Shown one piece after another: positions 6,560 to 15,019 of a stretch of 64,000 nucleotides of DNA. Numbering within the stretch: position 1 is the first letter of the stretch; each line of letters starts with the position of its first letter. The translations under genes and the position numbers were made by a program. Origin of the DNA: JAYFQE01 sp034927345 (GTDB taxonomy: Bacteria; Bacillota; Clostridia; Saccharofermentanales; UBA5734); contig JAYFQE010000006.1 of assembly GCA_034927345.1 (NCBI GenBank), positions 1 to 64,000 on the forward strand. The letters are read 5' to 3'. A model generated the notes under the pieces. That model ran no database searches, was not told where the DNA came from, and worked only from the letters and a program-made list of their open reading frames with translations.

Positions 6560-9031
6560 TCAGCGGACAACCAGATTGACCAGCCGGCCGGGAACAAAGA
6601 TGAATTTGACAATGGAACGTCCCGCCAAAGCGTCGGTTATCCGTGGATCGGCCAGGATAATTTGTTCGACGGCATTTCGATCGGCAGAGGTCGGTATGTC
6701 GAGCCTGAATTTAATGGCGCCGTTGATCTGCAGGGCGATTTCCACACTGTCCCGTACCAGCGCGTCAGGATCAAATTGCGGCCATGCTTCTTTAAAGATC
6801 GAAGTGCTGTGACCGAGCTTTTCCCACTGTTCTTCGCAGAAATGCGGCGCAAAGGGCGCCATTAATCGAATCAGATCAGCGGCGACGGAACGAAGCAGCG
6901 CCGGCTGGCTGTGTTTGGCTTCGGCCTGGTAGCGGTTGACGGCATTCAGCAATTCCATCATGCGGGATATGGATGTATTGAACTGGAAACGTTCGGCGTC
7001 CTGGGTTATGGATTTGATGGCATAATGGCGGGCATACTGCAGCTCGCGGACATCCTGGTCCGGCTGCCAGCTGCCGGATCCGGCCGTGACGCAGACATCG
7101 TCTATCAGCCGCTCGACACGGGATAAATACTTGACGATAGCCTTGACGCCGTCATCATTCCAGGGACCGCCGTCCGTATAGGCAAAGCCGAAACCCAGGT
7201 ACATCCGGAAAGCGTCGGAACCGTTCTTGCTGATGTAATCATCCGGCGATATGGTATTGCCGCGCGATTTGGACATTTTCTGACCATCGGTACCGAGAAT
7301 GGTTCCCTGATGAACCAAAGACAGAAACGGTTCGTCGAAATCGAGATAGCCCATATCCCGCAAAGCTTTGGTTATGAAGCGGGCATAAAGCAGATGCATC
7401 GCGGCGTGTTCGGCGCCGCCGATGTATTTGTCAACCGGGCACATCTTGTCTACCTTAGCGCGGTTGAAAGCCTCCTGGCTGTTCTTATTATCCACATAGC
7501 GAAACTGGTACCACGATGAGCAGACGAAAGTGTCCAGCGTATCAGGGTCACGCTGGGCAGGAGCGCCGCAAACCGGACAGGTCGTTTCGATGAAGCTGCG
7601 GCATTTTTTCAGCGGCGACTCGCCGTCCGGTGTAAAAGCGACGTCATAAGGCAGCTCTACCGGCAGCTGATCTTCCGGCACCGGCACGACGCCGCAATGC
7701 TCGCAATGAATGATCGGTATCGGCGTGCCCCAGTAACGCTGACGGGAAACAAGCCAGTCGCGCAGGCGGTAATTGACTTTCAGGCCGCCGCGGCCGGCCG
7801 GCTCCAGCTGTGCCAGCATAGCCTTGATGGCTTCGTCGGAAGTCAGTCCGCTGAACGCGCCGCTGTCGACCAGAATGCCTTTGTCGGTAAACGGCAGTTC
7901 GTCGGGCGCGCCGCCGGCAGAACGGATAACCCGTTCAATCGGCAGATTGAACCGTCTGGCAAACTCGAAATCACGTTCGTCATGCGCCGGAACAGCCATG
8001 ACTACGCCGGTTCCGTAGCCGGCAATAACATAATCGGCGGCCCAGACCGGTACTTTGGCGCCCGTAATCGGATGGACGGCGTACGAACCGGTAAAAACGC
8101 CTGTCTTCTCACGAACGGTGGACATCCGCTCAATATCGGTGGCTTTGCGCGTCTGTTCGCGGTAAGCGTCAACCGCCTGCCGGAACTCATCGGTAGTCAG
8201 CCGGCTGCACAAATCGCTCTCCGGGGCGACGACAACATAAGTAACGCCCATCAGGGTGTCGGCGCGGGTCGTGAATACCGTCAGGTTGATCGCTTCGCCA
8301 TCTTCGCCGATAACCGGGGCGCCGTTCTTTTCAACGTCGAAAACCAGCTCGGCGCCTTCGGAGCGGCCAATCCAGTTTGTTTGAATCTTCTTGGTTTTAT
8401 CCGGCCAGTCGAGCCCCGGCAGGCAGTCAAGCAATTCCTGAGCGTAATCGGTTATCTTGAAAAACCATTGAGTCAAGTTTTTCCGGGTGACTTCGGTCTG
8501 ACAACGCTCGCAGCGTCCGTCAACCACCTGTTCATTGGCCAGAACCGTGTTGCAGCGGGGGCACCAGTTGACCGGAGCGTTCTTCCGGTAAGCAAGGCCG
8601 TGTTTGTAAAGCTGGAGAAACAACCATTGATTCCAGCGATAGTATTCCGGCAGGCAGGTGGCGAGTTCATAACCCCAGTCAAACATGCCGCCCATGGCTT
8701 TCAGCTGCTTTTCCATCGTCCGGATGTTGTTCAGCGTGGAATCTTTCGGATGGATGCCGGTCTTGATCGCGTAATTTTCAGCCGGCAAACCGAAGGCGTC
8801 AAATCCCATCGGCTGAAATATTTCATATCCCTGCATCCGTTTCATCCGGGCCCACGAATCGGACAGGGCGTAATTATACCAGTGGCCGACATGCAGATTG
8901 GCGCCTGAAGGATAGGAGAACATTTCAAGAACATAGAGCTTATGATCAATCCGTTTGGGATCGAAATGATTCAGCCCGCTTTCTTCCCATCGCTTTTGCC
9001 ATTTCCGGTCGGTTTCCACAGAATATGCCAT
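6560..9031 (-). CDS. leuS: Leucine--tRNA ligase
   Basis: An 823-residue class I aminoacyl-tRNA synthetase that charges tRNA-Leu. The HIGH signature appears as HVGH at residues 47-50 (in SYPSGANLHVGHWYNY) and the KMSKS loop as GQKMSKSRGN near 585. A zinc-binding insert (CPRCNTVL, then CERCQ) and the CP1 editing domain with the threonine-rich TTRADTLMGVTY are present, so mischarged tRNA can be cleared. The C-terminal region ends with the LeuS-type domain (IVKFIFVPGRLVNLVV). Length is standard for bacterial LeuS. The start has GAGG eight bases upstream. It follows a traX-like gene after 127 bases and is tightly followed by a membrane protein gene. The leader shows no T-box. Confidence 0.98.
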   Translation of the reverse strand: MAYSVETDRKWQKRWEESGLNHFDPKRIDHKLYVLEMFSYPSGANLHVGHWYNYALSDSWARMKRMQGYEIFQPMGFDAFGLPAENYAIKTGIHPKDSTLNNIRTMEKQLKAMGGMFDWGYELATCLPEYYRWNQWLFLQLYKHGLAYRKNAPVNWCPRCNTVLANEQVVDGRCERCQTEVTRKNLTQWFFKITDYAQELLDCLPGLDWPDKTKKIQTNWIGRSEGAELVFDVEKNGAPVIGEDGEAINLTVFTTRADTLMGVTYVVVAPESDLCSRLTTDEFRQAVDAYREQTRKATDIERMSTVREKTGVFTGSYAVHPITGAKVPVWAADYVIAGYGTGVVMAVPAHDERDFEFARRFNLPIERVIRSAGGAPDELPFTDKGILVDSGAFSGLTSDEAIKAMLAQLEPAGRGGLKVNYRLRDWLVSRQRYWGTPIPIIHCEHCGVVPVPEDQLPVELPYDVAFTPDGESPLKKCRSFIETTCPVCGAPAQRDPDTLDTFVCSSWYQFRYVDNKNSQEAFNRAKVDKMCPVDKYIGGAEHAAMHLLYARFITKALRDMGYLDFDEPFLSLVHQGTILGTDGQKMSKSRGNTISPDDYISKNGSDAFRMYLGFGFAYTDGGPWNDDGVKAIVKYLSRVERLIDDVCVTAGSGSWQPDQDVRELQYARHYAIKSITQDAERFQFNTSISRMMELLNAVNRYQAEAKHSQPALLRSVAADLIRLMAPFAPHFCEEQWEKLGHSTSIFKEAWPQFDPDALVRDSVEIALQINGAIKFRLDIPTSADRNAVEQIILADPRITDALAGRSIVKFIFVPGRLVNLVVR

Positions 9032-9158
9032 TTCCCTTTACCTCACTTTGCCTGCTTGTCAGGCGGAATTCTGATCTGATCAATTTTACCAGATAATCCG
9101 GCGCTTTTCACTAATTTTGGCTAAATTAGCCGCAAAAACAACCGGGTTTGCTGCTCAT

Positions 9159-9980
9159 TTACAACAGGCTCCGGATGAGGCAAAGAAGGACGATATGCAA
9201 GGGGTAAAACAGATAATAGGCATATTTAACAGCCGGCCCCGGCTTTTTATCACGGTCCAGATAATAGCAAATCGGCAGGGCGGCGACCGAGAAACACTGC
9301 AGGATCGACCAGTCCGCCGGCCAGTTCATGAACAGAATCCGAATCGGGAGGAAAAGCGCATTTAGCAGGATGAAGATCTGGATGGCTCTCTTTTCCCGGT
9401 CTTTCTCCGGACATACATCGTAAACGATATAAAAAGCCAAAACCGTCAACAATCCGTAGAGCCCGTAATCCGGCTGCAGCCACAATGCGACTGTTACCGC
9501 GAGGGCGGCCGTCAATAGGCCAAGCGGCAATCCGATTCTGGGATCCAGTTCGATTCCGCCGATATTGACGCGTATGTCATAACGGGGTGGCGTCGGCGCT
9601 GTTTGCGGCGTCGGCGAGATAGGGCGCAGACTGGCGACCATATCCAGATAGGAATGGATGAACAGCCGATAACCGGTGACCAGCGCGATAGACAAAGCAA
9701 AAGTGACCATAACGTTGGTGCCGGAGCTGGTCAAGCCGGCACAGCCATAAGCCAGCCGGATCAACAACTCCGAAGCTCCGGCAAAAATACACATCCGAAT
9801 AAAGTAGCGCAGCGGATTGTGCGTTCGCTTCATACCCCGGGCGACCGACCAGGCAAAGATGGGAAAAGCAAGCCGGCCGATTGTCCGCAGGATCATAACG
9901 ACACCATCTGGCATGATAAAATCGAGATAATAACCCAGATGATCCAGTAACATAAAAAAACAAGCCAGCAGTTTCAACAT
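9159..9980 (-). CDS. TraX family membrane protein
   Basis: A 273-residue multi-pass membrane protein beginning MLKLLACFFMLLDHLGYY, the signature opening of the TraX family (named for the F-plasmid protein that acetylates pilin). Membrane segments continue with VMILRTIGRLAFPIFAWSVA, a further helix near the serine/threonine/proline linker (SPTPQTAPTPPRYD), then LPLGLLTAALAVTVALWL and the C-terminal YAYYLFYPLHIVLLCLIR. Chromosomal homologues without conjugation genes are common in Firmicutes and are thought to be acyltransferase-like membrane enzymes; the substrate is unknown. The ATG at 9980 has GGAAGGG eight bases upstream; 13 extra in-frame codons are unlikely to be used. A promoter lies at 10050-10078. 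Confidence 0.85.
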   Translation of the reverse strand: MLKLLACFFMLLDHLGYYLDFIMPDGVVMILRTIGRLAFPIFAWSVARGMKRTHNPLRYFIRMCIFAGASELLIRLAYGCAGLTSSGTNVMVTFALSIALVTGYRLFIHSYLDMVASLRPISPTPQTAPTPPRYDIRVNIGGIELDPRIGLPLGLLTAALAVTVALWLQPDYGLYGLLTVLAFYIVYDVCPEKDREKRAIQIFILLNALFLPIRILFMNWPADWSILQCFSVAALPICYYLDRDKKPGPAVKYAYYLFYPLHIVLLCLIRSLL

Positions 9981-10030
9981 GAAAAAATCCCTTCCTACGT
10001 AAAAAAAAAGTGAAGTCAAGACGGATTTCG

Positions 10031-10059
10031 TTGATTATCTGACGAACCTATTGTATCAT
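10031..10059 (+). promoter_or_regulatory. Promoter of mreB, overlapping the traX promoter
   Basis: TTGATT at 10031-10036 and TATCAT at 10054-10059 with an exact 17-base spacer, about 100 bases ahead of the mreB start. Confidence 0.55.
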
Positions 10060-10078
10060 TGTATAGCATAGTTCACAA
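10050..10078 (-). promoter_or_regulatory. Promoter of traX-leuS on the opposite strand
   Basis: On the minus strand TTGTGA (10078-10073), a 17-base spacer and TACAAT (10055-10050), the latter preceded by TGA so an extended -10. Its -10 element overlaps the -10 of the mreB promoter by two bases, so both cannot be occupied at once. Confidence 0.55.
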
Positions 10079-10160
10079 AGAAACGGTCAGACCGGTTGCC
10101 GGACGGCATGAACCATCCCGGCGCCCGTCTGATTTTTATAGAAATGAAAGAGGTAAGAAT

Positions 10161-11171
10161 ATGGGATTGGGCATGGATATTGGTATTGATTTGGGCACAG
10201 CGTCTGTTTTGATTTATGTACGGGGCAAGGGCGTTATCCTGCGCGAGCCTTCCGTTGTGGCCATCAATTCCAAAACCGGCAAAGTTCTGGCGGTCGGTGA
10301 AAGCGCCAGCCTGATGCTGGGACGTACGCCGGGAATTGTCGATGCGATTCGCCCGCTCAGAGACGGCGTCATTTCGGATTTCAAAGTAACGGAAGTTATG
10401 TTGAAGGCCTTTATCGGGAGAGTGTGCAAAGGCATTCGCGCGAAATACTTCAAACCGACGATTGTGGTTTGCGTACCGAGCGTTATCACGCCAGTCGAGC
10501 AAAAAGCCGTCGAAGACGCTTGCAAGCACGCCGGCGCCAAGGATGTATTTTTAATCCGTGAGCCGATCGCCGCGGCGATCGGAGCCGGTATCGATATTAC
10601 CAAAGCCTGCGGCAGCATGATCGTCGATATCGGCGGCGGCACTTCCGACATTGCCGTTATCTCCCTTTGCCAGCCGGTTGTAGATTTTTCGCTGAAAGTA
10701 GCCGGCGATAAATTCGATGAAGCCATTGTCAAGCATGTCCGCCGCAAACACAACATCCTGATCGGCGAACGGACGGCTGAAGAATTGAAAATTAATATTG
10801 GCTGCGCCTATCCGCGCGATGAAGAGCTGACTATGGAAGTCCGCGGCCGCAATTTGATTACCGGACTGCCGGCGACCATATCCGTCACGTCCACGGAAAT
10901 GCTCGAAGCGCTGGAAGAACCGGTGGCTCAGATTTTCGAAGCCGTTCACTCCGTTTTGGAGCGCACGCCGCCTGAATTGATGGCCGATATCAGTCAGCGC
11001 GGTATTGTCCTGACCGGCGGCGGATCTTTGCTCTATGGCCTGGATCGCATGCTGGCCGCGAAAGTCGGCATCGATGTTGTCGTCGCCGATGATGCCGTAT
11101 CCTGTGTGGCCATCGGAACCGGCAAGGCTTTAGGCATGATGGACAAGTTTGCCGCTCTCAGCGACAGTTGA
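10161..11171 (+). CDS. mreB: Rod shape-determining protein, MreB/Mbl family
   Basis: A 336-residue bacterial actin that forms membrane-bound filaments guiding cell wall synthesis. It starts MGLGMDIGIDLGTASVLIYV, the phosphate-1 loop, and keeps MIVDIGGGTSDIAVISL (phosphate 2) and GIVLTGGGSLLYGLDRML (adenosine motif). The ATG at 10161 follows AAAGAGGT; upstream in-frame codons lack a ribosome site. mreC, mreD and the division genes are absent nearby, so this is a solitary copy, possibly the Mbl or MreBH type. A strong hairpin terminator follows. It is divergent from traX-leuS, with overlapping promoters. Confidence 0.93.
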   Translation: MGLGMDIGIDLGTASVLIYVRGKGVILREPSVVAINSKTGKVLAVGESASLMLGRTPGIVDAIRPLRDGVISDFKVTEVMLKAFIGRVCKGIRAKYFKPTIVVCVPSVITPVEQKAVEDACKHAGAKDVFLIREPIAAAIGAGIDITKACGSMIVDIGGGTSDIAVISLCQPVVDFSLKVAGDKFDEAIVKHVRRKHNILIGERTAEELKINIGCAYPRDEELTMEVRGRNLITGLPATISVTSTEMLEALEEPVAQIFEAVHSVLERTPPELMADISQRGIVLTGGGSLLYGLDRMLAAKVGIDVVVADDAVSCVAIGTGKALGMMDKFAALSDS

Positions 11172-11220
11172 TGATTTTCATCCGCACTGTAGTTCAAAAT
11201 AAGACGTTTGAATTAAGATT

Positions 11221-11257
11221 CAAGAAGCCGGTTAGCGCAAAATCAGCCGGCTTCTTG
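11221..11257 (+). terminator. Hairpin terminator after mreB
   Basis: CAAGAAGCCGG (11221-11231) pairs perfectly with CCGGCTTCTTG (11247-11257). The T tract is short (TTG), so efficiency may be moderate. Confidence 0.65.
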
Positions 11258-11338
11258 TTGATATGCCCAAATTTGTGAACGGTTATTCGCCATTCTGTAG
11301 TAAATTGTGGAAATCTATTCTCGGTTGCCTTCCCTGTC

Positions 11339-11367
11339 TTGACGCTGTTCCAGCATGGTTTTATAAT
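11339..11367 (+). promoter_or_regulatory. Strong sigma-A promoter of rho
   Basis: TTGACG (11339-11344), exactly 17 bases, then a perfect TATAAT (11362-11367). It leaves a leader of about 145 bases before the rho start, a length that would allow the leader-based self-control known for rho in other bacteria. Confidence 0.8.
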
Positions 11368-11519
11368 AATGTTCATTCCTGATGACAATTCCTGTTTTCC
11401 GCACGTTTTATTTGGAATGTATTATTATAGCCAGATCATTTGTTCGTGTGTGTTTTAAGGATTATCTGTCAATCCAATTAATAGAAGCTGCTATTAAGCA
11501 GCCGTCATGAGGTGATACC

Positions 11520-14500
11520 ATGCCATCTTTTAAGACTGGCGGTAAAAGCAAGGAAGACTTGTCTGTTGTTGCCCAGCTTTCGGGTTTGCTGACTGCCGAA
11601 GAAACTCGTCGTATGACGAGAACTGAACTTGTTAAATTTCTTGAAAATGAAAATGAAAAGGCAGAACGTGCCACACAAGGTAACCGCGGCGCTCAACCCG
11701 ATGAAAGTCCTGAAGCACCTCCGGCAGCGCCGGTAAAGCGGCGGATCGGCCGAAAAAAGGCCGCTGATGAACCGGCCGGCATCGTTCCGCCGGAGCCTGA
11801 GATGAATGCAGAAAGCATTCCGGAGCTTGCCGGCGCTCCGGTTGTTGACACTGCGGTTGAAAAACCGGCTCCCAAAACCCGCGGCCGGAAAAAAGCGCCG
11901 CTGCCGGTTATGGCCGTACAGCCGGCGCCTGAGAATCCCGTTGAACCGGTATCAACCGGAGCGCAAGAGCATATGACCGAAGAACCTGCCGCCGCTCCGG
12001 CGGCCGACAAATCGGCAGCGGGCGCCGGGATTGTGAAAAAAACGGAACAAGCGTCGGCGCGGGCTAAACCGGGCCGAAAACCCGCCCGCACGCGAATGGA
12101 AAAGACCGAGAATCCGGCGGCAGAAGAACCGGTTATTTCGCCGGCCGCGCCGGCGGCTGAAAAACCGGTTGAACCGGCGTCAGCCGTTGTAGCAGAAGAT
12201 CATGTCCGGGCTGCTGAACCGGCGGCAAAACCCAAACGCCGCGGCGCGGTCCCCGGAAGACGCCGTCAGAAAGAATTAGTCCAGGATAAAGAAATTACGC
12301 TGGAACAAGTTAAAATTAACATTGATGATAATGCAGAGAATCTTGAGGTAACGGCCGCTCAAGAAGAAAAAGCCGCGCCGGCCGCGGAACAAATCCTGCC
12401 GGCCGCCGTACCGGCTGAAGAACAAGCCCGATCCGAAGAAAAACCGGCTGCGGATACCGCCGGACAGGCCGGACAGGCCGAACCGGAGCCGATGGCCGAC
12501 AGCCCGCGCAAAGGGGCGACTCGCCGCCGCGCCGGTCTGAAACAACCGGAAAACGCAGATCGGATATCAGCCGGCAATGATTTATCCGAAGCCGTTTCGG
12601 AGCCGAAATCCCGTCGCAAAATCGCTCCCAGAACGAAAAAACAACCGGATGATATACTGCCGGCAGAACAGCTTCCTGTCCGGAGCATGCCGGAAGCAGC
12701 GATAACCGAACCGGTCATGAAGCCGGATGTTGCAGCGGCGCCGGCAGCCGAACCGGCCGAACCTGTAGCCGAACCTGTAGCTGAGCCTGCTGCCGAACCT
12801 GTAGCTGAGCTTGTTGTCGAGCCTGCTGTCGAGCTTGCTGTCGAACCGTCGCCGGAAGCAGCCGAAGCTGCGGCGGGAACAACAGCGCCGCGTGTCACGC
12901 CGCCTTCGGCCAGGCCGGGCGCCGAACGTTATGGACAACCGCATCCCGGACGTCCCGCAACCCGAAACATACCCGATCAAGGCCCGGTATCTCGAATCCC
13001 GCGCTTGCATCCTGTTGGCCGGCCGGCTGGCACAAGAATTGTCCAGCAGCCGGGAATAAGTCCGGTAACGCCTGTCAGACCCGATACGGCTGCCGGCCGG
13101 ACCCCGCTGGCAGAGACGCCGGCGTCTGTAGTTCCTGCAAGAGAAACGCCGGTTGAAACGGCGCCGCCAGCGGATATCGAAACAACGATTGTTCAGCCCG
13201 GTCAGCCTGCCGGCGCTTCCGTTTCAATCCAAACAGCAGAACAGGCTGCCGAATCCATATCTGAAAAGTCAGAAGGCGAAGCAGTAAAAGAAAAACGTCC
13301 GATTGTAGAGACCGGCGAATCCCAGGGCGGTGTTCTGGAAATCATGCCCGATGGCTACGGCTTCCTGCGTAAAGATAATTATCTGCAAGGCAATAAAGAT
13401 ATCTATGTACCCCCGCAATATATCCGCCGTTTTGGTCTGCGTCCGGGCGATTATGTTACCGGACCGGTTAAATTGCAGCGGGAGAACGACCGATATCAGG
13501 CGCTTCTGTATATCAAGGACGTTAACGGGCAGGCGCCGGAGAAAATGCTTCGCCGTCCTCATTTTGACCGTCTGACGCCGATTTATCCGAATGATCGCTT
13601 TATCCTGGAAACAACCCGCAATGAATTATCAACCCGGATCATCGACCTGGTGGCTCCGATCGGTAAAGGCCAGCGCGGTATGATCGTATCGCCGCCTAAA
13701 GCGGGCAAGACGATTTTACTGCAGAAGATTGCCAATGCCATCAGTGTCAATAACCCGGATACCAAATTAATCGTTCTGCTGATTGACGAACGTCCGGAAG
13801 AAGTCACCGACATGCAGCGTTCCATCAATGGCGAAGTAGTCTATTCGACGTTTGACAAGACCCCGGAGAACCATACCAAAGTGGTCGAACTGGTTTTGGA
13901 AAGAGCCATGCGTCTGGTCGAACTGAAACAAGATGTCATCATTCTCCTTGACAGCATGACCCGTTTGGCCCGCGCGTATAACCTGACGATCAATCCGACC
14001 GGCCGAACTTTGTCCGGAGGCCTTGACCCGGGCGCCCTATATGGTCCGAAACGCTTTTTCGGCGCTGCCCGCAATATTGAAAACGGCGGCAGCCTGACGA
14101 TCGTCGCCACATCCCTGATCGAGACCGGATCCCGTATGGATGAAGTGATATTTGAGGAATTTAAGGGAACCGGCAACATGGAAGTGTATTTGGACCGCAA
14201 ATTGTCGGAGAAACGGATATTTCCGGCTATCGATATCAATAAATCCGGTACCCGCCGTGAAGAATTGCTCATGAACAACAAGGAGCTGGATGCGGTATGG
14301 ACGATCCGCAAGGCCTTCAGCCAATTGGATACATCGGCCGTTACGGAAGCCATTATCAATTTGCTTCTGAAAACGAAAAACAATGAGCATTTTATTTCGT
14401 CGGTCAATGTGTCCTTTAATGACAAAAATGTCTTTGAAGCCATGCGCGGAACCAGGCCGGGCTCACAAACCGGATCCGGCGGCCCGGGCGGCCAAACAGG

Positions 14501-14612
14501 ACCCGGCGGAGCGGGCGGACAAACCGGTCCCGGCGGAGCGGGTTACGGCAGTTACAACAATACCGGTTACGGCAGCAACTACCGGCGCAATGTCAATAAC
14601 GAGGATGATTGA
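11520..14612 (+). CDS. rho: Transcription termination factor Rho with giant disordered N-terminal extension
   Basis: The last 430 residues are a normal Rho: RNA-binding cold-shock-like domain from about residue 603 (GVLEIMPDGYGFLRKDNYLQ), Walker A SPPKAGKTILLQ near 724, Walker B DVIILLDSMTRLARAYN, and the Q/R-loop region LSGGLDPGALYGPKRFFGAA. So RNA-driven hexameric helicase and terminator function is expected. The total length is 1030 residues against roughly 420-450 usually. Residues 14-45 form a small helical Rho_N-like piece; residues about 50-595 are low-complexity Ala/Glu/Pro/Lys with basic patches such as KPKRRGAVPGRRRQKE and a tandem EPVA block. A Gly-rich tail from about 976 (GGQTGPGGAGGQTGPGGAGY) ends the protein. 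The start follows GAGGTGAT. Regulation is probably through the long leader. Extended, disordered Rho N-termini are known from Clostridia and Actinobacteria, but this one is very long. Confidence 0.96.
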   Translation: MPSFKTGGKSKEDLSVVAQLSGLLTAEETRRMTRTELVKFLENENEKAERATQGNRGAQPDESPEAPPAAPVKRRIGRKKAADEPAGIVPPEPEMNAESIPELAGAPVVDTAVEKPAPKTRGRKKAPLPVMAVQPAPENPVEPVSTGAQEHMTEEPAAAPAADKSAAGAGIVKKTEQASARAKPGRKPARTRMEKTENPAAEEPVISPAAPAAEKPVEPASAVVAEDHVRAAEPAAKPKRRGAVPGRRRQKELVQDKEITLEQVKINIDDNAENLEVTAAQEEKAAPAAEQILPAAVPAEEQARSEEKPAADTAGQAGQAEPEPMADSPRKGATRRRAGLKQPENADRISAGNDLSEAVSEPKSRRKIAPRTKKQPDDILPAEQLPVRSMPEAAITEPVMKPDVAAAPAAEPAEPVAEPVAEPAAEPVAELVVEPAVELAVEPSPEAAEAAAGTTAPRVTPPSARPGAERYGQPHPGRPATRNIPDQGPVSRIPRLHPVGRPAGTRIVQQPGISPVTPVRPDTAAGRTPLAETPASVVPARETPVETAPPADIETTIVQPGQPAGASVSIQTAEQAAESISEKSEGEAVKEKRPIVETGESQGGVLEIMPDGYGFLRKDNYLQGNKDIYVPPQYIRRFGLRPGDYVTGPVKLQRENDRYQALLYIKDVNGQAPEKMLRRPHFDRLTPIYPNDRFILETTRNELSTRIIDLVAPIGKGQRGMIVSPPKAGKTILLQKIANAISVNNPDTKLIVLLIDERPEEVTDMQRSINGEVVYSTFDKTPENHTKVVELVLERAMRLVELKQDVIILLDSMTRLARAYNLTINPTGRTLSGGLDPGALYGPKRFFGAARNIENGGSLTIVATSLIETGSRMDEVIFEEFKGTGNMEVYLDRKLSEKRIFPAIDINKSGTRREELLMNNKELDAVWTIRKAFSQLDTSAVTEAIINLLLKTKNNEHFISSVNVSFNDKNVFEAMRGTRPGSQTGSGGPGGQTGPGGAGGQTGPGGAGYGSYNNTGYGSNYRRNVNNEDD
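12759..12842 (+). repeat. Tandem 12-bp repeat inside rho
   Basis: Seven imperfect copies of a 12-base unit of the form GAACCTGTAGCC, each coding Glu-(Pro/Leu)-(Val/Ala)-(Ala/Val). The copies differ by a few substitutions. The unit is a multiple of three, so copy-number change would lengthen or shorten the Rho extension without a frameshift. Confidence 0.85.
14472..14546 (+). repeat. Gly-rich repeats in the rho 3' end
   Basis: Short in-frame repeats coding GGQTGPGGA twice, after a related GSGGPGG, followed by two TGYGS-like units. They form the Gly/Gln/Tyr-rich tail of Rho. Confidence 0.7.
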
Positions 14613-14722
14613 CATTCGGATCGATTTATAATAAAATCAACTCCGCAACGTCTAATTCTGGTGCAGCATACGTATCGAAGCTTTAAGCGGATACGCGCCG
14701 CATCCCATGAGAGGTGATAGAT

Positions 14723-14923
14723 ATGAAAGAGGGCATTCATCCCAAGTACGGCAAGGCGATTGTCAAATGCGCCTGCGGGGAAACCTTCGAGACCGGATCC
14801 GTTAAGCCACATCTTAATGTTGATATCTGCTCGAAGTGTCATCCGTTTTTTACCGGACGTCAGAAATTAATCGATACAGGCGGTCGGGTTGACAAGTTCA
14901 AGAAACGGATGGAGCAGAAATAA
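14723..14923 (+). CDS. rpmE: 50S ribosomal protein L31 (zinc-binding type)
   Basis: A 66-residue ribosomal protein. MKEGIHPKYGKAIVKCACGE is the classical opening. The four zinc ligands are present: two in CACGE and two in ICSKCHPFFTG, so this is the zinc-containing L31 and not the zinc-starvation paralogue. The ATG at 14723 follows GAGAGGTGAT. It sits between rho and a yqhQ homologue, the common Firmicutes order, and is followed by a clear terminator. Confidence 0.97.
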   Translation: MKEGIHPKYGKAIVKCACGETFETGSVKPHLNVDICSKCHPFFTGRQKLIDTGGRVDKFKKRMEQK

Positions 14924-14936
14924 CTGCAACGTGGAG

Positions 14937-14966
14937 GGAGGCTTTGACAAACGAAGCCTCCTTTTT
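14937..14966 (+). terminator. Rho-independent terminator after rpmE
   Basis: GGAGGCTT (14937-14944) pairs with AAGCCTCC (14954-14961), followed by TTTTT. Confidence 0.88.
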
Positions 14967-14973
14967 ACATTAA

Positions 14974-14982
14974 TGTTATAAT
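14974..14982 (+). promoter_or_regulatory. Extended -10 promoter for the yqhQ-prmC run
   Basis: TGTTATAAT: a perfect TATAAT with the TGn extension, directly after the rpmE terminator and 37 bases before the next start codon. No good -35 at the normal distance. Confidence 0.6.
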
Positions 14983-15019
14983 CTTTCTATATCCCCATAG
15001 AATATCCATGAGGTAAATC

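Noticed and set aside
7697..8908. 403-residue open frame on the plus strand across leuS
   Set aside because: It lies entirely antisense within leuS and looks like a by-product of GC-rich codon use; no ribosome site and no recognisable domain.
9032..9158. Possible T-box leader before leuS
   Set aside because: The gap has no T-box bulge sequence and is too short for the full element; only a 7-bp AT-rich inverted repeat at 9111-9129 was seen.
12759..12842. Repeat array in rho as a CRISPR-like or regulatory repeat
   Set aside because: The units are contiguous, 12 bp and in frame with rho codons, so they are coding repeats.
12359..12898. Ala/Ser/Gly-rich frames on the minus strand within rho
   Set aside because: They mirror the Ala/Glu/Pro repeats of the Rho extension and have no independent start signals.
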